Positions 1 through 5,229 of a DNA stretch of 5,597 nucleotides are shown here, piece after piece; position 1 is the first letter of the stretch, and the number at the start of each line of letters is the position of its first letter. The stretch is taken from assembly GCA_002367285.1 (NCBI GenBank), contig DFBF01000238.1, forward strand, positions 28,102 through 33,698. The letters run 5' to 3'. The stretch is from Rhodobacteraceae bacterium UBA3087. Lineage in GTDB: Bacteria; Pseudomonadota; Alphaproteobacteria; Rhodobacterales; Rhodobacteraceae. A program made the translations under genes and the position numbers. The notes beneath the pieces are model-generated. The model had not been told where the DNA came from and did no database searches. It worked only from the letters and a program-made list of their open reading frames with translations.

Positions 1-231
1 GTCGGTGATCCAACCCCCGGCGGGGCCGCTCCAGGACAGGCTGTGGCGTTTGTCGCCCTGCCACAGGTCGAACCGGCGCATCACGGTGCCCTTCATGCGG
101 TGCTGGAGGAACGCGGCGTGGGTGATCTGGGTGAACGGCAGGGACCAGCCGCCGTCCTGCTGCAACAGATCGTCAGTGATCCGGAAGGTTTCCAGAGCAC
201 GAAGCGGGGCAGGTTTGAAGCGGTATTCCAT
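1..231 (-). CDS. Unrecognised protein, N-terminal 77 residues (runs off the left edge)
   Basis: An open frame reads leftward from an ATG at 231 with no stop before base 1, so 77 residues are visible and the C-terminus lies outside the window. It starts MEYRFKPAPLRALETF. An AGGG Shine-Dalgarno-like motif (239-242 on the plus strand) sits 7 bases upstream of the ATG and supports this start. The visible part is soluble in character, with several Trp/Phe residues and a basic stretch around residues 43-62 (HRMKGTVMRRFDLWQGDKRH). It has no signal peptide and no membrane segment. I do not recognise a family. A small conserved hypothetical protein or a PH-like beta domain are only guesses. It lies downstream of purD on the same strand, but about 300 bases containing a hairpin element separate them, so co-transcription is doubtful. 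Confidence 0.6.
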   Translation of the reverse strand, partial: MEYRFKPAPLRALETFRITDDLLQQDGGWSLPFTQITHAAFLQHRMKGTVMRRFDLWQGDKRHSLSWSGPAGGWITD

Positions 232-529
232 GCGGGGACCCTAGCGTTGGGGGGGGCATGCAGCAAGTTTGCACCAGGAATATGACCAAGGATTTGCGCC
301 GACCTGGTGGCGGGAGTACTGCGCAAACCCTTGCAGGCAGGGCGCGGCGTTCGCGCGGGACCTGCGGTCCAAGTGGCGCTTGCGGCGCAGGGTTGGTCAT
401 CCAATGGGGGACAGGCAATGGGGGACGAGCGCAGCTTTTCGTATGCGAAAAGCTGCCACGCCCAACCGGCTAAAGGCATCTTGGATGCCTGATCGACGGG
501 CGGGAGCCGGCGTCGTTGCAGACCCGCGC
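232..529. other. Intergenic region between purD and the left-edge gene
   Basis: These 298 bases carry no convincing gene. Frames on both strands are short, lack ribosome binding sites or are unlike any family I know. The region holds the structured repeat at 431-508, two direct copies of CAATGGGGGAC (402-412 and 416-426), a small hairpin GGACC-TGC-GGTCC (358-370), and a 7-base inverted repeat TTTGCGC/GCGCAAA (293-299 and 321-327) upstream of the left-edge gene. I could not find a good promoter for that gene. Confidence 0.6.
431..508 (-). repeat. Structured 3'-UTR repeat, copy 1 (downstream of purD)
   Basis: Read on the minus strand, this 78-base element begins 22 bases past the last base of the purD stop codon. 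In order it has the block GGCTCCCGCC (508-499), a hairpin with a 7-bp stem and CAA loop (490-474, AGGCATC/GATGCCT), the block GTTGGGCGTGGC (466-455), and a perfect 11-bp hairpin GCAGCTTTTCG / CGAAAAGCTGC with loop CATA (456-431). The element at 3914-3991 aligns to it without gaps at 54 of 78 positions, including both blocks in full. Four stem base pairs differ by compensated changes. There is no U-tract typical of an intrinsic terminator after the last stem. It may end or protect the purD transcript, but that is inference. Confidence 0.75.
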
Positions 530-1792
530 TTACAGGGCGCGCCAGCCGATATCGGTGCGGTTAAAGCCTTCGGGCCAGTCGATGCCGTCGATCATGGCAT
601 AGGCCCGCGCGCGTGCTTCGCTCAGACTGTCGCCGCGCGCCGTCACGTTCAACACGCGGCCCCCTGTGGCGGTGATCTTGCCGCCCACAGATGTGGTGCC
701 CGCGTGGAACACCATGTTCGCGCTGTCTTCGGGCAGCTCATTCAGTCCATTGATCACGCTGCCTTTTTCGTAAGGCCCTGGGTATCCGTTTGCTGCCATC
801 ACCACGGTGATCGCGTGGTCGTCGGCCCAGTTCACCTGGGCTTGGTCCAGCCGACCTTCGGCGCAGGCCAGAAGCAGATCCAGCGCCTGTGCGCCCAAAC
901 GCATCATCAGAACCTGGCATTCCGGATCGCCAAAACGCACGTTATATTCGACCAGACGGGGGTGGCCGTCCTTGATCATCAGACCGGCATACAAGATGCC
1001 CTTGTAGGGCGTGCCGCGCCGGGCCATTTCGGCCACGGTGGGGTTGACGATTTCGTCCATCGCCTTTTGCGCAATCGCGTCCGTCAGAACCGGTGCGGGC
1101 GAATAGGCGCCCATGCCGCCGGTGTTCGGCCCCGTGTCACCATCCCCGACACGTTTGTGGTCTTGTGCGGTGCCGATGGGCAAGGCGGTTTTGCCGTCGC
1201 ACAGGATGAAATACGAGGCCTCTTCGCCCTCCATGAATTCTTCGATCACGACTTCTGCGCCCGCATCGCCGAATTCGCCGTCGAACATGTCGTCGATGGC
1301 GGCCAGGGCCTCGTCCAGCTCCATGGCGACGATCACGCCCTTGCCAGCGGCCAGACCGTCGGCCTTGACCACAATCGGCGCGCCTTGTTCGCGGATGTAT
1401 GCCTTGGCGGCGTCCGCGTCGGTAAAGTGGCCATAGCCTGCGGTGGGCGCGCCGGAGGCGTCACAGATTTCCTTGGTAAAGGCCTTCGAGGCCTCAAGCT
1501 GCGCCGCTTTGGCCGAGGGGCCAAAGACCAGAATGCCCGCTTCTTCCAACCGGTCGGCCACGCCGACGGCCAGCGGTGCTTCGGGGCCGACAATCACGAA
1601 ATCAATCGTGTTTTCCTGGGCAAAGGTAACGACCGCGTCGCCATTCATGATGTCCAGCGTTGCGCATTCGGCGATATCGTCCATGCCCGCATTGCCGGGT
1701 GCACAAATCAGACGGTCACATTTCGGGTTCTGCATCACGGCCCAGGCCAGGGCATGTTCACGCCCGCCGCTGCCCAGAATAAGGATGTTCAT
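530..1792 (-). CDS. purD: Phosphoribosylamine-glycine ligase (GAR synthetase)
   Basis: PurD joins glycine to 5-phosphoribosylamine with ATP to give glycinamide ribonucleotide, the second step of de novo purine synthesis, in the cytoplasm. The 420-residue product has the usual family length. The N-terminal domain opens with MNILILGSGGREHAL (GSGGREHAL at 7-15) and has DFVIVGPEAPLAVG at 64-77. The ATP-grasp domain has VKADGLAAGKGVIV at 142-155 and the acidic EEFMEGEEAS at 184-193. The segment HKRVGDGDTGPNTGGMGAYS (212-231) and the signature EYNVRFGDPECQ (282-293), which carries the Glu/Asn metal ligands, are diagnostic. The C-terminal domain ends in DIGWRAL. A GGGAG ribosome binding site lies 9 bases upstream of the ATG, and a sigma70-like promoter lies at 1829-1857. 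The gene follows a lipoprotein gene on the same strand after 89 bases, but with its own promoter it is probably transcribed alone. A structured repeat follows its stop. Confidence 0.98.
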   Translation of the reverse strand: MNILILGSGGREHALAWAVMQNPKCDRLICAPGNAGMDDIAECATLDIMNGDAVVTFAQENTIDFVIVGPEAPLAVGVADRLEEAGILVFGPSAKAAQLEASKAFTKEICDASGAPTAGYGHFTDADAAKAYIREQGAPIVVKADGLAAGKGVIVAMELDEALAAIDDMFDGEFGDAGAEVVIEEFMEGEEASYFILCDGKTALPIGTAQDHKRVGDGDTGPNTGGMGAYSPAPVLTDAIAQKAMDEIVNPTVAEMARRGTPYKGILYAGLMIKDGHPRLVEYNVRFGDPECQVLMMRLGAQALDLLLACAEGRLDQAQVNWADDHAITVVMAANGYPGPYEKGSVINGLNELPEDSANMVFHAGTTSVGGKITATGGRVLNVTARGDSLSEARARAYAMIDGIDWPEGFNRTDIGWRAL

Positions 1793-1828
1793 GGTGTGAT
1801 GCTCCCGCCCAACTGTTGTGTTGTCTGC

Positions 1829-1857
1829 CTTCTAGGGCGCGGGGCCGCGATTCTCAA
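1829..1857 (-). promoter_or_regulatory. Candidate sigma70-type promoter of purD
   Basis: On the minus strand a -35 hexamer TTGAGA (1857-1852, 5 of 6 to consensus) is followed by a 17-base spacer and a -10 hexamer TAGAAG (1834-1829, 4 of 6). Transcription would start near 1822, leaving a leader of about 30 bases before the purD ATG at 1792. The spacer contains the inverted repeat CGCGG-GG-CCGCG (1838-1849). That repeat could bind a regulator, but it may simply reflect GC-rich sequence. I saw no purine-riboswitch-like structure, and the leader is too short for one. Confidence 0.5.
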
Positions 1858-1860
1858 GGT

Positions 1861-1888
1861 GGCGAGGGATCGCCTGTGTGATCAGGCG
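1861..1888 (-). terminator. Overlapping inverted repeats at the end of the lipoprotein gene
   Basis: Two hairpins compete for the same bases around the lipoprotein stop codon. CGCCTG/CAGGCG (1871-1876 with 1883-1888) has a 6-base loop and overlaps the stop. GGCGA/TCGCC (1861-1865 with 1870-1874) has a GGGA loop on the plus strand. They share 1871-1874, so only one can form at a time. Neither is followed by a T-run on the minus strand, so an intrinsic terminator is only a weak possibility. Confidence 0.25.
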
Positions 1889-2226
1889 CCGTGAACCATC
1901 AGGGCCACGATCAGTGCCTCTGGGTCATCGCGGTACAGCGCGATGTCGCGCGCCAACAGGGCGGTCAGGGCAGGGCGTTTGGGGGCGGTGATCCAGGCCA
2001 GCTCCATGGCCAGGGACAACATCGGGCCGCCGCCCGCTTCGATCTCGCTCACAATATCGCTGTGGTTTGTGATCACGTGGTTTGCCACCCGCCCCCGCCG
2101 CGCGTCATAGCTGGCGTTCTGCACGGCGCTGCCAACCGCCTGGGCGGGCAGGAACAGAGGGTTCGGGATGTGGCTGGGCTGATCGGTGCAACCCACAAGG
2201 GGCAGGAGAAGCAAAAGGCGTTTCAT
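1882..2226 (-). CDS. Small predicted lipoprotein of unknown function
   Basis: A 114-residue protein starting MKRLLLLLPLVGC. This is a very short lipoprotein signal peptide: Lys-Arg, a Leu-rich core, then the lipobox LVGC with Cys13 as the predicted lipidated residue. Thr at +2 (no Asp) suggests outer-membrane sorting under the E. coli rule, though that rule may not hold in this group. The mature part of about 102 residues has an Asn/His-rich stretch (NHVITNHSDIV, about 60-70), a GGG turn, then an Ala/Leu-rich, probably helical C-terminus ending in MVHGA. I do not recognise a family. The frame stays open upstream to an ATG at 2469, but that would overlap the start of xseA. The ATG at 2226 is chosen because the signal peptide begins there. 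No strong ribosome binding site precedes it, which is a weakness of the call. It is divergent from xseA across 100 bases. Confidence 0.7.
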   Translation of the reverse strand: MKRLLLLLPLVGCTDQPSHIPNPLFLPAQAVGSAVQNASYDARRGRVANHVITNHSDIVSEIEAGGGPMLSLAMELAWITAPKRPALTALLARDIALYRDDPEALIVALMVHGA

Positions 2227-2326
2227 GCGGGCAGGGTGGCAGGTCCGCGCCGGACTGCCAACCGTGCGGCCTTCCCCTCGGCGTGGCTCCGCCATAGGAT
2301 AGGCGGAAAGCAGCAAGCAGGCCCTT

Positions 2327-3892
2327 ATGTCAGACCTTCTCGAAGACAGCCCCCCCGGCGACAATGCCCCCGAATTCAGCGTCTCGGAAATTTCGGGCGC
2401 GGTTAAGAAAACCATCGAAGGCGCGTTTGGCCGGGTGCGGGTGCGCGGCGAAGTGGGGCGTGTGTTCAAGGCGCGGTCGGGCCACCTGTATTACGACATC
2501 AAGGACGACAAGAACGTGCTGTCCTGCACGACCTGGAAGGGGCAGGCGGCGCGTCTTTCGGTGCAGCCCGAAGAAGGGCTGGAGGTCATCGTCACCGGCA
2601 AGTTGACCGCCTTTGGGGCGCAGTCGAAATACAATCTGAACGTCGAAGAGGTCGAAGTCGCGGGCGAAGGCGCGTTGATGGCGATGCTGGAGAAACGCAA
2701 GAAGATGCTGGCAGCCGAAGGGCTGTTTTCTGACGAGCGCAAGCGCCGTCTGCCGTATTTGCCGGACGTGATCGGTGTCATCACCTCGCCCTCAGGGGCG
2801 GTCATTCGCGATATCCTGCACCGGTTGCGCGACAGGTTTCCGCGCAAGGTTCTGATCTGGCCAGTGGCCGTACAGGGCGCGGCCTGTGCGCCCGAAGTTG
2901 CCCGTGCGATTGAAGGCTTTAACGCGCTGACGTCCGGTGGGTCGATGCCCCGGCCGGACCTGTTGATCGTCGCGCGCGGGGGTGGTTCGATCGAAGACCT
3001 GTGGGGCTTTAACGAGGAAATCGTTGCCCGGGCCACGGCGGCGTCCGACATCCCGTTGATTTCGGCGGTGGGGCACGAAACGGATACGACGCTGATTGAT
3101 TTCGTGTCGGATTTGCGCGCGCCAACCCCGACGGCGGCGGCGGAACATGCGGTGCCTGTGCGTCTGGAGCTGATGGCCTGGACCGACGAACAGGGCGCCC
3201 GCCTGTCGCGGAGCGTCAGCCAGGCGGTGATGATGCGCGGCCAACGTCTGCGCGATGTGGCGCGGGCTTTGCCGCGGGCGGACACTTTGTTGGATGGTCC
3301 GCGCCAACGGCTGGATCAGGCGTCTTTGCGCCTGCCCACGGCCTTGCGCGCCATGACCCAGACACGACGTGTGAAGCTGAGCGAAATTTCCGCCGGCCTG
3401 CGCCCTCGTGTGTTGACGGCGCGGCTGGAACCGATGCGGGATCGGCTGTTGACCACCGGGGCGCGGTTGGGTCCGGCGCTGGGCCGGGCTGCGGGCGAAA
3501 AGCGGCGCGAGCTGGATCGGCTGACACCGCGTCTGGATGCCGCGCGTTTGGTTGAAGCGAACGGGAAGCGGCACGATGGTCTGGCCGATCTGGGCGCACG
3601 TCTGGATCGTGCTTTTGCGACCAACACGGGCAAGCATCGTGATCGCCTGAATGCGTTGAACAGGATGCGCCAGACCTTGGGCTATACCGAGACGTTAAAG
3701 CGCGGTTATGCGGTGGTGCGCGGTGCGGATGGGGTTGTGACGACGAAGAAAGCGGCGGCCAAGGCAGGGGCGTTGGAGATTGAGTTCAGCGATGGACGGC
3801 TGAGCATGGGGGAAGGCGCCCCAGCAAAGGCGAAGCCGGCGAAGACGCAAAAACCGAAACCGGAAACACCGGACCAGGGTTCGCTGTTCTAA
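2327..3892 (+). CDS. xseA: Exonuclease VII large subunit
   Basis: XseA is the catalytic subunit of exonuclease VII, which with several copies of XseB degrades single-stranded DNA in both directions during repair and recombination. The protein has 521 residues, against 456 in E. coli. An N-terminal OB-fold (about 15-112) binds ssDNA. The catalytic domain carries GVITSPSGAVIRD (150-162), ARGGGSIEDLWGFNEE (216-231), SAVGHETD (246-253) and DLRAPTPTAAAE (262-273). Asp162, Arg217, His250 and Asp253 match in order and spacing the E. coli residues known to matter (Asp155, Arg205, His238, Asp241). An Arg-rich, coiled-coil-like region (about 280-450) should recruit XseB. The tail from about residue 493 is a disordered Lys/Pro/Ala linker ending in DQGSLF, a possible sliding-clamp-binding motif. 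An AGCAGG ribosome binding site (2316-2321) lies 5 bases before the ATG. No xseB is in the window. A structured repeat follows the stop. Confidence 0.97.
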   Translation: MSDLLEDSPPGDNAPEFSVSEISGAVKKTIEGAFGRVRVRGEVGRVFKARSGHLYYDIKDDKNVLSCTTWKGQAARLSVQPEEGLEVIVTGKLTAFGAQSKYNLNVEEVEVAGEGALMAMLEKRKKMLAAEGLFSDERKRRLPYLPDVIGVITSPSGAVIRDILHRLRDRFPRKVLIWPVAVQGAACAPEVARAIEGFNALTSGGSMPRPDLLIVARGGGSIEDLWGFNEEIVARATAASDIPLISAVGHETDTTLIDFVSDLRAPTPTAAAEHAVPVRLELMAWTDEQGARLSRSVSQAVMMRGQRLRDVARALPRADTLLDGPRQRLDQASLRLPTALRAMTQTRRVKLSEISAGLRPRVLTARLEPMRDRLLTTGARLGPALGRAAGEKRRELDRLTPRLDAARLVEANGKRHDGLADLGARLDRAFATNTGKHRDRLNALNRMRQTLGYTETLKRGYAVVRGADGVVTTKKAAAKAGALEIEFSDGRLSMGEGAPAKAKPAKTQKPKPETPDQGSLF

Positions 3893-3913
3893 GGGTGTCA
3901 TCCGCAAAAGGCG

Positions 3914-3991
3914 GGCTCCCGCCGCTCACCCGCGCCTCAAAGAGGCTTGTCTCGCGTTGGGCGTGGCGCTTTTTCGCAAGCGAAAAAGCGC
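3914..3991 (+). repeat. Structured 3'-UTR repeat, copy 2 (downstream of xseA)
   Basis: This 78-base element begins 22 bases past the last base of the xseA stop codon, the same offset as copy 1 after purD. It has the block GGCTCCCGCC (3914-3923; with 3910-3913 it also folds into a small hairpin), a hairpin GCCTC-AAA-GAGGC (3934-3946), the block GTTGGGCGTGGC (3956-3967), and a perfect 11-bp hairpin GCGCTTTTTCG / CGAAAAAGCGC with loop CAAG (3966-3991). Compared with copy 1, one pair in the first hairpin and three consecutive pairs in the second differ while pairing is kept. After it come two direct copies of CAGCCGCCAA (3996-4005, 4007-4016). I recall similar hairpin sequences between roseobacter genes, but have not verified this. 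Confidence 0.75.
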
Positions 3992-4015
3992 GGCCCAGCC
4001 GCCAACCAGCCGCCA

Positions 4016-4038
4016 ATGGGGGCGGAAGACCCCCCCAT
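4016..4038. terminator. Candidate bidirectional terminator between xseA and the rluB-type gene
   Basis: The sequence ATGGGGG (4016-4022) can pair with CCCCCAT (4032-4038) across a 9-base loop, giving a 7-bp GC-rich stem. It lies in the convergent gap, 124 bases after the xseA stop and 34 bases after the stop of the minus-strand gene. There is no clear T-run on either side, so it would be an atypical intrinsic terminator. The 11-bp hairpin of the repeat at 3966-3991 is a competing candidate. Confidence 0.3.
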
Positions 4039-4071
4039 GCGAGGCCGCGATGGCCGCAGGGCGAGCGTTCG

Positions 4072-5157
4072 CTATCCGCGTGGGGAGCGTTTGCCGGTTG
4101 GGCGGCCACCCGGCTTGCCTGATGGCTTGCCCATGGGACGCGCACCCGGTTTCCCCATTGGTTTTCCAGCGGGTTTGCCACCATGCCTGCCAGCGGGTTT
4201 TCCGGCGCCCCTTTCAACGGGTTTCTCGCCTGCCATGCCCGCGAACCTGCTGTTATCTTTGCCTCCGGTTTTACCCGCAAATTTGCGTGCCGGTTTTCCC
4301 CCGGCCTTGCCCACCGGCTTGCCTGTCGGTTTTCCACCCGGCTTACCATCAGGTTTGCCCGCCGATCCTGGGCGGGTCCGTTGCGGCGCGGCACGTTTCT
4401 GCGCCGGGGCCGCTTCGTGTTCCATGCCCAACTGGTCGCGCATGACGCGGGCTTTGATCTCTTCGACCTCGCCCGCCTTGAGTTCACCCAACCGGAAAGG
4501 GCCATAGCTGACGCGCAACAGGCGGTTCACGGTCAGGCCGATGGCCTCCATTGCGCGGCGGATTTCGCGGTTTTTGCCTTCGCGCAGGGACAGGGTCATC
4601 CAGGCGTTCGACCCCTGTTGCCGGTCCAGCGAAATCGTCATTGGCTGGAACCGTTCGCCTTCGACGGTGATGCCTTTGCGCAGGGGTTTCAGCATGTCTT
4701 CGGAGGGCTCGCCTTTGACGCGCACGCGGTATTTGCGCACCCATCCGGTCGACGGCAGTTCCAGCTTGCGCTTGATCTCGCCGTCATTGGTCAGCAGCAG
4801 CAGACCTTCGGAGTTCAGATCCAGACGGCCAACAGACATCACGCGCGGCAGGTCTTCGGGCAGAGAATCAAACACCGTCTTGCGGCCCTTTTCGTCCTTG
4901 GCCGTGGTCACCAGGCCCGAGGGCTTGTGATACAGCCACAGGCGCGGCGGTTCGGCCTCGGCCAGCGGTTCTTCGTCCACCATGATCTGGTCCTTGGCGG
5001 TGACATTCAGCGCCGGACTGTCGATCACGGAACCGTTCACGGACACGCGGCCCGCCTGGATCATGCGTTCGGCTTCACGGCGGCTGGCCACGCCAGCGCG
5101 GGCCAGAACCTTGGCGATGCGATCACCTTCGGGTGTCTTGGGGTTTTCCTGTGTCAT
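4072..5157 (-). CDS. rluB: Ribosomal large subunit pseudouridine synthase, RluB/RsuA family, with a Gly-Lys-Pro tail
   Basis: Members of this family convert a specific rRNA uridine to pseudouridine; E. coli RluB acts at 23S position 2605. The 361-residue protein has an N-terminal S4 RNA-binding domain (about 12-57, DRIAKVLARAGVASRREAERM), then the catalytic domain with LYHKPSGLVTT (75-85), the active-site motif VGRLDLNSEGLLLLTNDG (109-126, catalytic Asp113) and EGKNREIRRAM (193-203). The catalytic fold ends near residue 240. About 115 basic low-complexity residues follow. E. coli RluB has 291 residues. RluE, RluF or RsuA specificity cannot be ruled out from the sequence, though S4 plus a long basic tail favours RluB. 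The ATG at 5157 is chosen because the S4 domain follows closely. The ribosome binding site is poor (a G-run almost touching the ATG). An in-frame ATG at 5250 would overlap tadA and adds nothing family-like. It is divergent from tadA over 72 bases. Confidence 0.9.
   Translation of the reverse strand: MTQENPKTPEGDRIAKVLARAGVASRREAERMIQAGRVSVNGSVIDSPALNVTAKDQIMVDEEPLAEAEPPRLWLYHKPSGLVTTAKDEKGRKTVFDSLPEDLPRVMSVGRLDLNSEGLLLLTNDGEIKRKLELPSTGWVRKYRVRVKGEPSEDMLKPLRKGITVEGERFQPMTISLDRQQGSNAWMTLSLREGKNREIRRAMEAIGLTVNRLLRVSYGPFRLGELKAGEVEEIKARVMRDQLGMEHEAAPAQKRAAPQRTRPGSAGKPDGKPGGKPTGKPVGKAGGKPARKFAGKTGGKDNSRFAGMAGEKPVERGAGKPAGRHGGKPAGKPMGKPGARPMGKPSGKPGGRPTGKRSPRG
4075..4368 (-). repeat. Degenerate repeat encoding the Gly-Lys-Pro tail
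   Basis: This stretch encodes residues 264-361 of the pseudouridine synthase. The protein contains the tripeptide GKP eleven times, mostly spaced 4 residues apart (GKPDGKPGGKPTGKP and similar), interrupted by an Arg/Phe-containing segment (about 290-318). On the plus strand it appears as runs of GG(T/C)TTGCC or GGTTTTCC units. The unit is about 12 bases and degenerate, as expected from old slippage expansion kept in frame. The tail is strongly basic with few hydrophobic residues, so it is probably disordered and could contact rRNA non-specifically. Confidence 0.8.
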
Positions 5158-5229
5158 GCCCCCGCATACCCCGCGCCCGCGCAAAGGGAAAGCCTTGGCA
5201 AACCGGGGCGGGCAGGGCAGGAATGGGCC

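Noticed and set aside
269..1894. A 541-codon open frame on the plus strand across purD
   Set aside because: It is antisense to purD, which is certain from its motifs. The translation is Gly/His/Arg/Val-rich with no domain, as expected from the complementary strand of a GC-rich gene.
2272..2300. Possible xseA promoter: TAGGAT at 2295-2300 with TTCCCC 17 bases upstream
   Set aside because: The -10 is acceptable but the -35 is poor, so in GC-rich DNA it is not strong enough to call.
2281..2315. GGCGTGGC and a small TGGC/GCCA hairpin before xseA, as a third partial copy of the structured repeat
   Set aside because: Only a short part of one conserved block matches, and neither the first block nor the 11-bp hairpin is present.
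2227..2469. N-terminal extension of the lipoprotein gene to 2469
   Set aside because: It would bury the lipoprotein signal peptide inside the protein and overlap the first 143 bases of xseA.
2491..3637. Long minus-strand frames opposite xseA
   Set aside because: Their translations are Arg/Pro/Ser/Gln-rich with no recognisable motifs, while the plus strand encodes a clear XseA with its catalytic residues.
3786..4507. Frames on both strands through the convergent gap and the repeat-rich tail
   Set aside because: The plus-strand Pro/Gly-rich and Cys-rich translations are shadows of the Gly-Lys-Pro tail. The minus-strand frame runs through the non-coding hairpin element.
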